Positions 12,472 through 22,966 of a DNA stretch of 64,000 nt are shown here, one piece after another. The stretch covers positions 364,600 through 428,599 of the forward strand of contig NZ_QRHC01000003.1 in the NCBI RefSeq assembly GCF_003415655.1, given 5' to 3'. The DNA comes from Vibrio maerlii (lineage in GTDB: Bacteria > Pseudomonadota > Gammaproteobacteria > Enterobacterales > Vibrionaceae). Both the position numbers and the translations under genes were made by a program. The notes beneath the pieces were generated by a model. It did not search any database and had not been told where the DNA came from. It saw nothing but the letters and a program-made list of their open reading frames with translations. Numbering within the stretch: the first letter of the stretch is position 1; each line of letters begins with the position of its first letter.

Positions 12472-13509
12472 ATGCGAATTTATGCCGATCGCTTAACCGA
12501 TCACCTGCAAAAACAGCTTCTCAACTGCTATCTCGTTTTTGGTAATGAGCCGCTTCTTGTACAAGAGAGCCGTCAACTCATTCAACAAAATGCGCAAGCA
12601 AAAGGCTTTGAAGAAGTACATCGTTTCTCTGTTGATTCAAGCCTAGATTGGAATGAAGTCATCGACTGCTGCCAGTCGATGAGTCTATTCTCTAACTTAC
12701 AGCTTATAGAACTCGATCTAGGTGAAGGGAGCATCACTGCCGCTATTGCTAAGCAGCTTTTAGAATTAGCTGAGTTGATAAACCCAGATGTGTTGATTGT
12801 CTTGGTGGGCACCAAACTCACTAAGGCACAAGAAAACGCGAAATGGTACAAGGCGCTCACAAAAAATGGGGCATTGGTGAGTTGCCATAGCCCTGATGCC
12901 CAGCGCCTACCTCAATTTGTGATGCAGCGTTGTAGAGCGGTTGGCCTAAAGCCAGACCCAGAAGCCGTGCAGATGTTGGCTCAATGGCATGAGGGTAACT
13001 TATTTGCCCTGAAGCAAAGCCTTGAGAAGCTTGCTCTGATCTACCCAGATGGCCAACTTACTCTGATTCGCCTGCAAGAATCACTGAGTCGCCACAACCA
13101 TTTTACAGCATTTGATTGGATTGATGCTCAACTGGCTGGCAAAGCAAATCGCGCCCAGCGTATCTTGCGTCAACTTGATGCAGAGGGTATCGAAAGCATT
13201 ATCTTAATGCGCACACTGCAAAAAGAACTGATGCTACTGCTTAGGCTAAAAAGTGAGTCTCAGACCTCTCCACTCGGTAGCCTCTACGATAAATATCGAA
13301 TTTGGCAGAATCGTCGCCCATTGTATCAATCAGCACTAGGACGACTCGATACCAACAAGCTCACTCAAATGTTGAAACTGTTAGCTCGAGCAGAAGTGCT
13401 GGCTAAAACTCAATATGAGCAATCGCCTTGGCCCCTATTAACCCAATTAACGTTAGAAATGAGTCAAACTAACGCTAGCCACGTGCTGCAAGCTAATACT
13501 CATTACTAA
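12472..13509 (+). CDS. holA: DNA polymerase III delta subunit
   Basis: A 345-residue clamp-loader subunit that opens the beta sliding clamp in the replisome. It begins with the typical YLVFGNEPLLVQE stretch, contains the AAA+-like fold without a Walker A motif, and has EGNLFALKQSLEKLALI in the second domain. It lies 9 bases after lptE, as in E. coli. Confidence 0.95.
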   Translation: MRIYADRLTDHLQKQLLNCYLVFGNEPLLVQESRQLIQQNAQAKGFEEVHRFSVDSSLDWNEVIDCCQSMSLFSNLQLIELDLGEGSITAAIAKQLLELAELINPDVLIVLVGTKLTKAQENAKWYKALTKNGALVSCHSPDAQRLPQFVMQRCRAVGLKPDPEAVQMLAQWHEGNLFALKQSLEKLALIYPDGQLTLIRLQESLSRHNHFTAFDWIDAQLAGKANRAQRILRQLDAEGIESIILMRTLQKELMLLLRLKSESQTSPLGSLYDKYRIWQNRRPLYQSALGRLDTNKLTQMLKLLARAEVLAKTQYEQSPWPLLTQLTLEMSQTNASHVLQANTHY

Positions 13510-13599
13510 AGCGTGGTAATATCTACCGCATTAAACACCCGAGAGTATGCTAAACATAGCACTCTTAGTAGAAATTTGAACACATTTAAGGATTCCACT

Positions 13600-13917
13600 T
13601 TGCAACGCGAAGAACTCAAAGCCTTTTTGGCTGACAAAGCTGATGATATGAAAGCAGAAGATATCGTAATTGTTGATGTTATCGGTAAATCTAGCGTAAC
13701 GGATTACATGGTTATCTGCACTGGCACCTCTAAGCGCCACGTTTCATCTATTGCTGAACATGTATCGAGTGAAATCAAAAAAGTCGGCCTTGAACCACTG
13801 GGTATGGACGGCGAGCAAGAAGGTGAATGGGTTGTACTCGACATGGGTACAAGCATGCTACACGTGATGCAAGAAGAGCAACGCGAGCTATACCAACTTG
13901 AAAAACTTTGGAGCTAA
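13600..13917 (+). CDS. rsfS: Ribosome silencing factor RsfS
   Basis: A 105-residue protein, exactly the length of E. coli RsfS (YbeB). It binds ribosomal protein uL14 and blocks joining of the 30S and 50S subunits in stationary phase. Conserved stretches are GKSSVTDYMVICTGTS and HVMQEEQRELYQLEKLW. I choose the TTG start at LQREELKAF, preceded seven bases earlier by TAAGGA. The 29 upstream residues in the same frame do not resemble the family. Confidence 0.94.
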   Translation: MQREELKAFLADKADDMKAEDIVIVDVIGKSSVTDYMVICTGTSKRHVSSIAEHVSSEIKKVGLEPLGMDGEQEGEWVVLDMGTSMLHVMQEEQRELYQLEKLWS

Positions 13918-13920
13918 GCG

Positions 13921-14391
13921 TTGAAAATCCAGCTGATTGCCGTTGGCACTAAGATGCCCAAATGGATCGAAGAAGGTTTTAAAGAGTATCAACGTCGGTT
14001 CCCGCATGATATGCCGCTAGAGCTGATTGAGATCCCTGCAGGCAAGCGTGGAAAGAACGCAGACATTGCTCGCATCTTACAAAAAGAAGGCGAAGCAATG
14101 TTAGCAGCAGTGCCAAAGGGCAACCGTATTGTCACTCTTGATATTCCAGGCAAACGTTGGGATACCCCACAACTGGCACAACAGCTTGATGCTTGGAAAT
14201 TAGATGCGCGCGATGTGTCTATTCTGATTGGTGGCCCTGAAGGCTTAGCACCTGCGTGTAAAGCAGCGGCAGACCAAAGCTGGTCTCTATCACCGCTCAC
14301 TCTTCCCCACCCACTAGTACGTGTTGTGATGGCTGAAAGCCTATACCGTGCGTGGAGCATTACGGCGAACCACCCGTATCACCGCGAGTAA
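13921..14391 (+). CDS. rlmH: 23S rRNA (pseudouridine1915-N3)-methyltransferase RlmH
   Basis: SPOUT-class methyltransferase of 156 residues that methylates pseudouridine 1915 in helix 69 of 23S rRNA. The SAM-binding knot loop IGGPEGLAP begins near residue 103, and the C-terminal [18 protein letters not shown] is diagnostic. The start is TTG, 3 bases after the rsfS stop, so the two are probably translationally coupled. Confidence 0.96.
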   Translation: MKIQLIAVGTKMPKWIEEGFKEYQRRFPHDMPLELIEIPAGKRGKNADIARILQKEGEAMLAAVPKGNRIVTLDIPGKRWDTPQLAQQLDAWKLDARDVSILIGGPEGLAPACKAAADQSWSLSPLTLPHPLVRVVMAESLYRAWSITANHPYHRE

Positions 14392-14394
14392 CAC

Positions 14395-16284
14395 ATGCTA
14401 CGACGTAAGCGCAGCCAGATAAGGGACTACAAAGCAGAAAGCGCGTTGTTTTCACGACGCGCTTTGGTTGCATTTGTCGGTATTATCTTCATGATGGGTT
14501 TATTGATCCTTAACCTGTACAACATTCAGGTGAATCAATATCAGGATTATGAAACCCGCTCCAACGACAACCGCATCAAGGTTGTTCCTATCGCTCCAAA
14601 CCGAGGTTTGATCTACGACCGTAAAGGTCGATTGCTGGCTGAAAACCGCCCGGTGTTCAACTTAGAGTTGACCCCGGAAAAGATTAAAAACATGGACGCG
14701 ACCATCGCTGCATTACAAGATATTTTACCTATCTCAGATGAGCGAGTTGAATCCTTCGAGAAAGACCGACGCCGCACTAGACGCTTCAAGTCTGTACCAC
14801 TGTTGACTCAGCTTAGCCAAGAGCAAGTCGCAATATTCTCGGTTCAGCAACATAAGTTTCCTGGGGTTGAAGTCACCGCGAACCTAAAGCGCTTTTATCC
14901 TTACGGCGATGTTTTGACGCACGTGATTGGCTATGTATCTCGCATTAACGATCGCGATATGCAGCGCCTGATCCGCGAAGAAAAAGCCTCGAATTACCAA
15001 GCTACCAGAGACATCGGTAAGCTCGGCATCGAGCGTTACTATGAGGATATGTTACACGGCACTGCGGGTTATCAAGAAGTTGAGGTAAACAGTCGAGGAC
15101 GTGTCATTCGGACGCTCAAGTACGTACCACCTAAACCAGGCAAAGACATTGTTCTAAACCTCGATATTGACCTACAACTCTATGTGCATAAGCTGCTAGA
15201 TGGTCATCGTGGTTCTGCTGTTGTGCTCGACCCTGCTGACAATGGTGTACTTGCCATGGTGTCCAGCCCAAGCTATGACCCGAATGACTTTGTTCACGGT
15301 ATCTCGAGCAAAGGCTATAATGCGCTTCTTAACGATCCTGATCGACCATTAGTAAACCGCGCAACCTTAGGCATCTATCCACCGGCTTCGACGATAAAGC
15401 CATTTATCGCTGTTGCGGCATTAGATGAAGGTGTGATTACGCCTAAAACGGTCAGAAACGACCCAGGATACTGGCGTATACCCAACTCAAAAACCAGACC
15501 TTTCCGTGATTGGCTACGTTGGGGCCATGGCAAGGTTGATGTGAAAAAGTCCATAGAAGAATCGGTGGATACCTTCTACTACCAAATCGCTTACGACTTG
15601 GGTATTGATCGCATCTCCGACTGGATGATGCGCTTTGGCTTTGGTGACTATACCGGTATCGATATCCATGAGGAGAGTAAAGCGAACATGCCTACTCGTG
15701 AATGGAAACAGGCTCGCCACAGAACCCCATGGTACCAAGGTGACACTATCCCTGTCGGTATCGGGCAAGGCTACTGGACAGCAACACCAATGCAGATTGC
15801 CAAGGCAACCTCAGTATTGGTTCACCGTGGTGAAGTGATTGCCCCCCACTTGCTTCGTTCAACTATCGAAAACGGTGAAGAGTTTAACTCTCAAGAGCTA
15901 TCACCTATTGAAACCTACCCTCCAATTCAAGGTGTAGCAACCAGTTACTGGAACATTGCCGAAGAGGGGATGCGCCTGGCCAATCACGGTAAAAAGGGGA
16001 CCGCTCGCCGCGCGTTCGCCAAGCTTGGCTATTCAAGCGCAGGTAAATCTGGCACCGCGCAGGTATTTAGCCTGAAAGAAGATGAAGAATATAACGCTGA
16101 CGAAATCCCAGAACATCTGCGTGACCACGCCCTATTTACCGGCTACGCACCAATCAATGATCCAGAGGTGATCGTTACTATCGTGTTAGAAAACGCCGGT
16201 GGTGGCTCTACCAACGGCGCACCCGTGGTGAGACGAATCTTTGACCATATCATCCTAGATGAAGAGAAAGAGGCGCAGCAATGA
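14395..16284 (+). CDS. mrdA: Penicillin-binding protein 2 (rod-shape transpeptidase)
   Basis: A 629-residue class B PBP, the transpeptidase of the elongasome. One N-terminal membrane segment ([16 protein letters not shown]) is followed by the PBP dimerisation domain, with [18 protein letters not shown] at its start. The catalytic motifs are STIK (Ser332), SVD (Ser390) and KSGT (from Lys551). It lies 3 bases after rlmH and overlaps rodA by 4 bases (ATGA), matching its functional pairing with the RodA glycosyltransferase. Confidence 0.98.
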   Translation: MLRRKRSQIRDYKAESALFSRRALVAFVGIIFMMGLLILNLYNIQVNQYQDYETRSNDNRIKVVPIAPNRGLIYDRKGRLLAENRPVFNLELTPEKIKNMDATIAALQDILPISDERVESFEKDRRRTRRFKSVPLLTQLSQEQVAIFSVQQHKFPGVEVTANLKRFYPYGDVLTHVIGYVSRINDRDMQRLIREEKASNYQATRDIGKLGIERYYEDMLHGTAGYQEVEVNSRGRVIRTLKYVPPKPGKDIVLNLDIDLQLYVHKLLDGHRGSAVVLDPADNGVLAMVSSPSYDPNDFVHGISSKGYNALLNDPDRPLVNRATLGIYPPASTIKPFIAVAALDEGVITPKTVRNDPGYWRIPNSKTRPFRDWLRWGHGKVDVKKSIEESVDTFYYQIAYDLGIDRISDWMMRFGFGDYTGIDIHEESKANMPTREWKQARHRTPWYQGDTIPVGIGQGYWTATPMQIAKATSVLVHRGEVIAPHLLRSTIENGEEFNSQELSPIETYPPIQGVATSYWNIAEEGMRLANHGKKGTARRAFAKLGYSSAGKSGTAQVFSLKEDEEYNADEIPEHLRDHALFTGYAPINDPEVIVTIVLENAGGGSTNGAPVVRRIFDHIILDEEKEAQQ

Positions 16285-17402
16285 AACTAGACCCATCTAC
16301 GGGTAAAAACCGCGCTTTATTTGAACGCGTTCACCTCGACTTACCCTTGCTACTTGGTGTGTTCGCACTAATGGCATTTGGATTGGTTGTCATGTACAGC
16401 GCCAGTGGTCAAAGCTTGGCGATGATGGACCGCCAGGCAATGCGCATGGGCTTGTCTATCGGGGTAATGATCGTACTCGCTCAGATTCCTCCAAGAACCT
16501 ACGAAACCCTTGCCCCGCTGCTTTTTGCTGGCGGTATCATATTATTGCTTGGGGTACTGTTCTTTGGAGAAGCCTCTAAGGGGGCACAGCGCTGGCTCAA
16601 CTTGGGTTTCGTCCGCTTCCAACCCTCAGAGCTTCTAAAACTCGCCGTTCCTTTGATGGTAGCCCGATACATAGGTAAGCGCCCACTACCCCCGACTTTC
16701 CAGACGATCATTATCTCTTTAGTCATGGTCTTTGTACCGACCATTTTGATTGCCAAGCAACCCGATTTAGGGACCTCAATCCTAATTGCAGCCTCGGGTA
16801 TCTTTGTTATTTTCTTAGCTGGTATTAGCTGGAGAATCATCTTCGCTGCTGCGATAGCAGTCGGGGGCTTTATTCCTATCCTTTGGTTCTTCTTGATGCG
16901 TGAGTATCAAAAAGTCAGGGTAAGAACCCTATTTGATCCAGAATCCGATCCACTGGGTGCGGGTTACCACATTATTCAAAGTAAGATTGCCATCGGCTCA
17001 GGTGGTTTATCAGGAAAAGGGTGGTTAAAAGGCACGCAATCTCAATTAGAGTTTCTGCCTGAGCGACATACAGACTTCATCTTCGCCGTTATCGGTGAGG
17101 AGTGGGGAATGATTGGTATCCTTGCCCTCCTCGCCCTATACCTTTTCATTATCGGCAGAGGACTCTATCTCGCAAGCCAAGCACAAACGGCGTTTGGTCG
17201 GATGATGGGTGGTAGTATTGTTTTGAGTTTCTTTGTTTACGTTTTCGTAAATATTGGTATGGTGAGTGGTATATTACCGGTTGTTGGTGTACCACTCCCG
17301 CTTATAAGCTACGGTGGTACCTCTATGGTAACCCTGATGGCCGGCTTCGGTATCCTGATGTCTATCCACACCCACAGAAAAGCCTTCTCAAAGGCAACAT
17401 AA
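16281..17402 (+). CDS. rodA: Rod-shape SEDS peptidoglycan glycosyltransferase RodA
   Basis: A 373-residue polytopic membrane protein of the SEDS family with about ten membrane segments. It polymerises lipid II together with PBP2. Signature stretches are [27 protein letters not shown] and the C-terminal [13 protein letters not shown]. Its start overlaps the end of mrdA. Confidence 0.98.
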   Translation: MKLDPSTGKNRALFERVHLDLPLLLGVFALMAFGLVVMYSASGQSLAMMDRQAMRMGLSIGVMIVLAQIPPRTYETLAPLLFAGGIILLLGVLFFGEASKGAQRWLNLGFVRFQPSELLKLAVPLMVARYIGKRPLPPTFQTIIISLVMVFVPTILIAKQPDLGTSILIAASGIFVIFLAGISWRIIFAAAIAVGGFIPILWFFLMREYQKVRVRTLFDPESDPLGAGYHIIQSKIAIGSGGLSGKGWLKGTQSQLEFLPERHTDFIFAVIGEEWGMIGILALLALYLFIIGRGLYLASQAQTAFGRMMGGSIVLSFFVYVFVNIGMVSGILPVVGVPLPLISYGGTSMVTLMAGFGILMSIHTHRKAFSKAT

Positions 17403-17408
17403 CGGACT

Positions 17409-18182
17409 ATGAACAAAGTACTTTTAGTTTCTAGCTTAACGCTACTCACTTTAGCAGGCTGTTCCAGCGGCAGCCGCTATAGCATATCTGATGATGTTGC
17501 ACCCGATGCACCTTTCTCAGTGGACCACATTGAAGATGCCAACCCAGTTTATGAACCCTATAGCCTAGGTGGAAACAGCAACTATTCATTGCGCGGTGAA
17601 GACTACACCATCGTTCGCGATACCCAAGGTTTTACTCAAAAGGGTCAAGCCTCTTGGTACGGCAAAAAGTTTCACGGTCATCAAACTTCAAATGGTGAGG
17701 TCTATGACATGTACTCAATGAGTGCAGCCCATAAAACCCTACCGATCCCAAGCTATGTTAAGGTGTACAACCTCGATAATGGTACTGAAGCGATTGTTCG
17801 AGTGAACGATCGTGGTCCTTTTCATGAAGGTCGCATTATTGACCTAAGCTACGCAGCCGCGTACAAATTAGGGGTTGTCAAAACCGGTACGGCTAACGTC
17901 AAGATTGAAGTGATCTCAGTCGATAGACCTGTAGATACACCGCTTTCCCCAAAGCACCCTCAATACGTAGTCCAAGTTGCCTCTTCTAAGTATGAAGATC
18001 GCTCACGAACTTTATCGCAAGACCTTGGTCAAAAAACAAATTCTCCAAGTTTTCTTGAGCCTAAAGACAGCATTTACCGCATTATGTTAGGTCCATTTGA
18101 TGACTACAACCTGACGCAGGAAGCGCTGGAAAAAGTAAAATCACTCGGTTTTGACTCGGCTTTCATCAAAAAAGCTAAATAA
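17409..18182 (+). CDS. rlpA: Septal ring lytic transglycosylase RlpA
   Basis: A 257-residue lipoprotein with lipobox LAGC (Cys18). The double-psi beta-barrel domain starts at GQASWYGKKFHG and includes VRVNDRGPF. A C-terminal SPOR domain (YVVQVASSK onward) binds denuded glycan. RlpA enzymes cleave denuded glycan strands in Pseudomonas and Vibrio. The protein is shorter than E. coli RlpA (362 aa) because the linker is short. It lies 6 bases after rodA at the end of the operon. Confidence 0.95.
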   Translation: MNKVLLVSSLTLLTLAGCSSGSRYSISDDVAPDAPFSVDHIEDANPVYEPYSLGGNSNYSLRGEDYTIVRDTQGFTQKGQASWYGKKFHGHQTSNGEVYDMYSMSAAHKTLPIPSYVKVYNLDNGTEAIVRVNDRGPFHEGRIIDLSYAAAYKLGVVKTGTANVKIEVISVDRPVDTPLSPKHPQYVVQVASSKYEDRSRTLSQDLGQKTNSPSFLEPKDSIYRIMLGPFDDYNLTQEALEKVKSLGFDSAFIKKAK

Positions 18183-18268
18183 ATACCGGATCACTCACAG
18201 ACCTTATATGGCCTCGATGAATGATTCTGATAAGATACGGACAGTTTAAAAAGTAATTAATAGCCACT

Positions 18269-19450
18269 ATGAACAAACCAAAAGCTTCTCTTAAATCTCT
18301 GATTGCATCTTCAGTTGCACTCACTGCAACGCTTGCAACTTCTGCTGTTGCTGCCCCAATCGTCGTTCCTGATGCGCCTCAAATTGCCGCAAAAGGTTTT
18401 GTTCTGATGGATTACAACTCAGGTAAGGTCATCGCTGAAAAGAACAAAGACGTTAAGCTAAACCCAGCAAGCTTAACCAAGATGATGACAAGTTACGTTA
18501 TCGGCCAAGAAGTTGAGCGCGGAAACATCTCTCTTGATGATGACGTTGTAATCAGCAAAAACGCTTGGGCAAAGAACTTCCCAGATTCATCTAAAATGTT
18601 CATCGAAGTTGGCACTACTGTTAAAGTTGCTGACCTAAACCGCGGTATCATCATTCAATCTGGTAATGATGCATGTGTCGCAATGGCTGAACACATTGCC
18701 GGCTCTGAGGACGCATTTGTTGCATTGATGAACGCTTGGGCAAACAGCCTAGGAATGACCAATAGTCAGTTCTCTAACTCTCACGGTCTAGACAGCGATA
18801 CTCTATTCTCAACGCCTTACGACATGGCTTTGCTAGGCCAAGCGCTAATCCGTGACGTACCAGAAGAATACCGCATCTACTCCGAGAAGCAGTACACATA
18901 CAACGGCATCACTCAATACAACCGTAACGGTCTACTTTGGGATAAGAGCATGAACGTTGATGGCATCAAGACAGGCCATACAAGCGGTGCAGGCTACAAC
19001 CTAGTAAGCTCAGCGACAGAGGGCAAAATGCGCCTAGTTGCTGTCGTTATGGGTACTAAGAGTGCGAACGCGCGTAAAGCAGAAAGTAAAAAGCTTCTGA
19101 ACTACGGCTTCCGTTTCTTCGAAACAGTCGCTCCTCACAAGGCGGGTGAGACTTTCGTTGAAGAGAAAATCTGGATGGGTAACAAAGACGCTATTGCACT
19201 GGGTGTTGCCGAAGATACATTCGTAACACTACCTCGTGGCCAAGCGAAAAACCTAACCGCAAGCTTTGTACTTGAAAAAGAACTTGAAGCCCCAATCTCT
19301 AAAGGCGATGCGGTTGGCAAGCTATACTATCAAGTAGATGGTGAAGACATTGCTGAGTACCCGCTACTTGCGCTTGAAGATGTTGAACAAGGTGGCCTAT
19401 TCAGCCGTCTATGGGATTACATCGTACTGCTATTCAAGAGCTTCTTTTAA
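18269..19450 (+). CDS. dacA: D-alanyl-D-alanine carboxypeptidase (PBP5/6 family)
   Basis: A 393-residue low-molecular-weight PBP that trims the terminal D-Ala of peptidoglycan pentapeptides. It has an N-terminal signal peptide ending around SAVAA, active-site SLTK (Ser68), SGN (Ser131) and KTG (from Lys234), and then the PBP5 C-terminal beta domain. The last 20 residues (LFSRLWDYIVLLFKSFF) form an amphipathic membrane anchor. The position between rlpA and ybeD matches E. coli. Confidence 0.97.
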   Translation: MNKPKASLKSLIASSVALTATLATSAVAAPIVVPDAPQIAAKGFVLMDYNSGKVIAEKNKDVKLNPASLTKMMTSYVIGQEVERGNISLDDDVVISKNAWAKNFPDSSKMFIEVGTTVKVADLNRGIIIQSGNDACVAMAEHIAGSEDAFVALMNAWANSLGMTNSQFSNSHGLDSDTLFSTPYDMALLGQALIRDVPEEYRIYSEKQYTYNGITQYNRNGLLWDKSMNVDGIKTGHTSGAGYNLVSSATEGKMRLVAVVMGTKSANARKAESKKLLNYGFRFFETVAPHKAGETFVEEKIWMGNKDAIALGVAEDTFVTLPRGQAKNLTASFVLEKELEAPISKGDAVGKLYYQVDGEDIAEYPLLALEDVEQGGLFSRLWDYIVLLFKSFF

Positions 19451-19470
19451 TAGAACCTCATAGCAATACA

Positions 19471-19503
19471 AACAAAAGCCACCTAGAGTGGCTTTTGTTG
19501 TTC
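19471..19503 (+). terminator. Intrinsic terminator after dacA
   Basis: A 12-bp stem AACAAAAGCCAC/GTGGCTTTTGTT with loop CTAGA ends in a T-rich tract. Confidence 0.87.
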
Positions 19504-19593
19504 TTAAGCTCACCAACTTGAGTTCCAGCAAGCAAGCGAGTAATATTCCGCCCTTATTGAATTTATGCGCTCTATAAGAGCTTGGAGTCGACA

Positions 19594-19869
19594 ATGAATA
19601 TTAATTCTGATGCGAAACTAAAAGACCTGCTTGAGTTCCCATGCTCTTTTACTTACAAAGTGATGGGTTATGCAAAACCTGAACTACCAGAGAAAGTACT
19701 TGAGGTAATTCAACGCCACGCACCAGGTGATTACAGCCCAACAGTGAAGCCAAGTGCAAAAGGTAACTACCACTCGGTATCTATCAACATCACTGCGACT
19801 TCAATTGAGCAAGTTGAAACACTTTACAAAGAGCTTGGCGAGATCGACATCGTTCGCATGGTTCTTTAA
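19594..19869 (+). CDS. ybeD: DUF493 family protein YbeD
   Basis: A 91-residue ferredoxin-like-fold protein, conserved between dacA and lipB in gamma-proteobacteria. Recognisable stretches are [14 protein letters not shown] and the C-terminal DIVRMVL. I start it at ATG with GGAG seven bases upstream, although a TTG four codons earlier is in frame. It resembles ACT-like regulatory domains, and a role in lipoate metabolism is suggested only by its location. Confidence 0.9.
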   Translation: MNINSDAKLKDLLEFPCSFTYKVMGYAKPELPEKVLEVIQRHAPGDYSPTVKPSAKGNYHSVSINITATSIEQVETLYKELGEIDIVRMVL

Positions 19870-19895
19870 TATTTTTAAAAATTAAAATATTTTTT

Positions 19896-19918
19896 AAAGC
19901 AGCTTCGGCTGCTTTTTT
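19896..19918 (+). terminator. Intrinsic terminator after ybeD
   Basis: The stem AAAGCAGC/GCTGCTTT with a stable TTCG tetraloop is followed by TTTTG. It separates ybeD from lipB. Confidence 0.92.
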
Positions 19919-20046
19919 GTTATTTATCAACACGATAAAAACTATCGACTAAGAATCGCGTTAAAAACCTGTTATTAGGTTGTAGTTCCAAGCTTTCAAT
20001 AGGTTTATAATCCATTCTCTTTACTAACCTACCTACGGACTTTGGC

Positions 20047-20697
20047 ATGCAAAATCAACTTGTTGTTAAGCGTTTAGGACGACAAGACTATGAGCCGATC
20101 TGGAAAGCGATGCACGAATTTACCGACAATCGCACAGATGAAACCTTAGACGAGGTTTGGCTAGTCGAACACAATCCAGTCTTCACGCAAGGGCAAGCTG
20201 GTAAAGCCGAACATGTATTAAATGCCGGTGATATTCCTGTGGTTCAAAGTGACCGGGGGGGCCAGGTGACATACCATGGTCCTGGACAGCTTGTGGCGTA
20301 CTTTTTAATAAACCTACGTCGCAAGAACATGGGGGTTCGTGAACTGGTCACCCATATTGAAAACCTAGTGATTAATACACTGGGAGCATACAAGATTGAA
20401 TCTGCAGCGCGCCCAGATGCCCCTGGCGTGTATGTGGATGGCAGAAAAATCTGTTCTCTCGGTTTGCGTATCCGTAAAGGCTGCTCTTTCCACGGGCTCG
20501 CTCTGAACGTAAATATGGATCTTTCTCCTTTCTTACGAATCAACCCGTGTGGTTATGCAGGTATGGAGATGGTTCAGGTCAGCGACCTTGGCGGCCCTAC
20601 CGAGATCACAGCCGTAGAAGAACAACTTATACAAGAGCTCGCGTCTATATTAGGCTACGAGCACATAGAATTTAGCACTGAAGCCGCTTTACCTTAG
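20047..20697 (+). CDS. lipB: Lipoyl(octanoyl) transferase
   Basis: A 216-residue enzyme that moves the octanoyl chain from acyl carrier protein to the lipoyl domains of 2-oxoacid dehydrogenases and GcvH. The family motif [17 protein letters not shown] is intact. The catalytic pair is Lys134 in GRKICSLGL and Cys168 in NPCGYAGM. lipA follows after a gap made of short tandem repeats. Confidence 0.97.
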   Translation: MQNQLVVKRLGRQDYEPIWKAMHEFTDNRTDETLDEVWLVEHNPVFTQGQAGKAEHVLNAGDIPVVQSDRGGQVTYHGPGQLVAYFLINLRRKNMGVRELVTHIENLVINTLGAYKIESAARPDAPGVYVDGRKICSLGLRIRKGCSFHGLALNVNMDLSPFLRINPCGYAGMEMVQVSDLGGPTEITAVEEQLIQELASILGYEHIEFSTEAALP

Positions 20698-20755
20698 CCT
20701 TAAAGCTAATAATGAAGCCTAGAAGCCAACAAATAGGCCTTGAAGCCGATAACTA
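20696..20755 (+). repeat. Three imperfect 20-bp tandem repeats between lipB and lipA
   Basis: Three consecutive 20-base units (20696-20715, 20716-20735, 20736-20755) share the pattern (A/G)GCCTxxAAGCxxAxAAxxA. The first overlaps the lipB stop codon, and the last ends 12 bases before the lipA ATG. A weaker match (TGAAGCCG) lies in the lipB 3' coding end. Confidence 0.7.
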
Positions 20756-20767
20756 AGTAGTAGAATC

Positions 20768-21733
20768 ATGAGCAAACCGATCCAAATGGAAAAGGGCGTT
20801 AAGTACCGCGACGCCGACAAGATGGCCCTCATCCCAACAAAAAATGTTCCTACGGAGCAGAAAGAAGTTCTGCGTAAACCGGACTGGATGAAGATCAAAC
20901 TGCCTGCGGATAGCCAACGCATCCAAGACATCAAATCAGCGATGCGTAAGAACAACCTTCATTCTGTATGTGAAGAAGCTTCATGCCCGAATCTAGCGGA
21001 ATGTTTCAATCACGGCACAGCGACCTTCATGATCCTAGGTGCTATCTGTACACGTCGCTGCCCGTTCTGTGATGTTGCGCACGGCCGCCCTGTTGCTCCA
21101 GAAGCCGAAGAACCAACAAAGCTGGCGAAAACGATTTCTGACATGAGTCTCAAGTACGTTGTAATCACATCAGTTGACCGTGATGACCTGCGCGACGGTG
21201 GTGCTAAACACTTCGCAGACTGTAACCGCGAAATCCGTGCACTTAGCCCGAACATTCGCATCGAAACTCTTGTGCCTGACTTCCGTGGTCGTATGGACAA
21301 GGCTCTAGATGAACTCAAAGAGTGTCCGCCAGATGTCTTCAACCACAATCTAGAAACGGCTCCACGCCTCTACCGTAAGGTACGTCCTGGTGCGAACTAT
21401 CAGTGGTCATTGGATCTGCTGAAGAAATTCAAAGAGCAGCACCCAGAGGTTCCAACTAAGTCCGGTTTAATGATGGGTTTAGGTGAGACTAAAGAAGAGA
21501 TCGTTGAAGTACTAAAAGATCTACGCGCACACGGTGTTACTATGCTGACACTTGGTCAATACCTAGCACCAAGTCGTCACCACTTACCGGTAGAGCGCTA
21601 TGTGCCACCAGCAGAGTTTGATGAACTAAAAGAGATTGCACTTGATTTAGGCTTTACTCACGCAGCCTGTGGCCCATTCGTGCGTTCTTCTTACCACGCA
21701 GACCTTCAAGCAAAAGGTGAGGAAGTTAAGTAG
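20768..21733 (+). CDS. lipA: Lipoyl synthase
   Basis: Radical-SAM enzyme of 321 residues that inserts two sulfurs into protein-bound octanoyl chains. Both Fe-S clusters are complete: auxiliary-cluster cysteines 68, 73 and 79 ([12 protein letters not shown]) and radical-SAM cysteines 94, 98 and 101 (CTRRCPFC). These are the same numbers as in E. coli. The C-terminal RSSYHAD motif holds the serine ligand of the auxiliary cluster. Confidence 0.99.
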   Translation: MSKPIQMEKGVKYRDADKMALIPTKNVPTEQKEVLRKPDWMKIKLPADSQRIQDIKSAMRKNNLHSVCEEASCPNLAECFNHGTATFMILGAICTRRCPFCDVAHGRPVAPEAEEPTKLAKTISDMSLKYVVITSVDRDDLRDGGAKHFADCNREIRALSPNIRIETLVPDFRGRMDKALDELKECPPDVFNHNLETAPRLYRKVRPGANYQWSLDLLKKFKEQHPEVPTKSGLMMGLGETKEEIVEVLKDLRAHGVTMLTLGQYLAPSRHHLPVERYVPPAEFDELKEIALDLGFTHAACGPFVRSSYHADLQAKGEEVK

Positions 21734-21750
21734 TTCCTAGCTTGAACACT

Positions 21751-21784
21751 CCAAGTTCCTAGACTGAAATACCTAGGAACTTGG
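21751..21784. repeat. Perfect 12-bp CTAG-containing inverted repeat after lipA
   Basis: CCAAGTTCCTAG (21751-21762) and CTAGGAACTTGG (21773-21784) are exact reverse complements around a 10-base loop. They lie in the gap between the convergent genes lipA and truC. No T run follows, so it is not a classical terminator, although no other hairpin is present in this gap. Confidence 0.8.
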
Positions 21785-21808
21785 AACCAAAATCCGCTCT
21801 ATCTATAC

Positions 21809-22534
21809 CTAAAACTCTACATCCGTCCATTCGAACTCTTCGATCAAGCGGCGCCACGTCTCATCAAATTTCGCTTCTAGCACTAACTCGACACCTGTAA
21901 ATGGATGAATAAACGTCAAACGAGATGCGTGTAGTAACAAACGATGTGAGTCGTAGTGATCGCGGAATAAGCGATTATGCTTACCATCACCATGCGAGGT
22001 ATCACCAACAATCGGATGACTTAAGTGGTGCATATGACGACGAAGCTGATGTTTACGACCTGTTTTCGGCTTCATTTCCACCAAACCATAACGCGTAGTG
22101 GGGAAGCGGCCGGTCGAATGAGGCACCTCAACCTTTCCTAGTGGTCGATATTCGGTGATTGCCTCTTTCGCTTCTTTGTCTTGATCAGCGAACTTATCGG
22201 CGATCTTATCCAACTCTTCTTTGAGTGGGTAATCGAGGGTATCCCCCTCTTCAATCCAACCGCGAATAATGGCGTGATAAGTTTTTTCCATCTCGTGATT
22301 GGCAAACATCGGCATCACCTGTGATGCTACCTCACTCGACAACGCAAACACCAAAACGCCAGAAGTTGGGCGGTCCAAACGATGCAACGGAAACACATGC
22401 TGACCAATTTGATCACGCAAAGTCTGCATCACGAATTGAGTTTCATGCTTATCGAGCCAAGAGCGGTGCACTAGCATTCCAGCAGGCTTGTTTACTGCTA
22501 CCAAGTACTCATCTTGATAAATGATTTCTAGCAT
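21809..22534 (-). CDS. truC: tRNA pseudouridine(65) synthase TruC
   Basis: RluA-family pseudouridine synthase of 241 residues. The catalytic aspartate lies in HRLDRPTSGVLVF, and GRKHQLRRHMHHLSHPIVGD is the second family motif. TruC makes pseudouridine 65 in several tRNAs. The start is the ATG that overlaps the yqcC stop by one base (TAATG), which gives the E. coli-like N-terminus MLEIIYQDEYLVAVNKP. The truC-yqcC pairing is conserved in E. coli. Confidence 0.95.
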   Translation of the reverse strand: MLEIIYQDEYLVAVNKPAGMLVHRSWLDKHETQFVMQTLRDQIGQHVFPLHRLDRPTSGVLVFALSSEVASQVMPMFANHEMEKTYHAIIRGWIEEGDTLDYPLKEELDKIADKFADQDKEAKEAITEYRPLGKVEVPHSTGRFPTTRYGLVEMKPKTGRKHQLRRHMHHLSHPIVGDTSHGDGKHNRLFRDHYDSHRLLLHASRLTFIHPFTGVELVLEAKFDETWRRLIEEFEWTDVEF

Positions 22535-22842
22535 TAAGTACACTCCCGATCAATTCGACCCACAATATCAATGACACTCTGCATTCCTGGCTGTTGGTTC
22601 CACACTTGTTCAAAATATGGCTTCATCTCAAATCCACTTGGTAGCGTGGTATTGGTGGCTATGAGGTACTTAATTTTAGGAATAAAGATCCATTGAAGCC
22701 ATTGCTCAGGAGCAAGGGTATCGACAGCAAAAGGCTGCTGACTTCTTAAATCTTGCTCTGAAGGGGCGGCATCTTGCCAAGCACCTTGCGCGCGTAAAGC
22801 AGCCTCTAGCTCGTCGAGTAAAATCGAGATTGGGTGATTCAT
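22534..22842 (-). CDS. yqcC: YqcC family protein
   Basis: A 102-residue alpha-helical protein of the YqcC family (DUF446), with PFAVDTLAPEQWLQWIFIPK as its recognisable core. Its function is unknown. It is co-transcribed with truC through a 1-base stop/start overlap and divergent from the DUF3549 gene. Confidence 0.9.
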   Translation of the reverse strand: MNHPISILLDELEAALRAQGAWQDAAPSEQDLRSQQPFAVDTLAPEQWLQWIFIPKIKYLIATNTTLPSGFEMKPYFEQVWNQQPGMQSVIDIVGRIDRECT

Positions 22843-22966
22843 AAATGTTCTATCAGTCTCTTTGTGAAGATTTCGGCTCTAATTATCGAGATTTAAAACC
22901 GAGGAAACCTTGAAATTTCGCCATAGAATACCATTTAACAATTAGATTAGGTTAGAGGTACTTGAA

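Noticed and set aside
13513..13599. 29-residue N-terminal extension of RsfS
   Set aside because: The TTG start with TAAGGA gives exactly 105 residues, the family length. The upstream part is unrelated.
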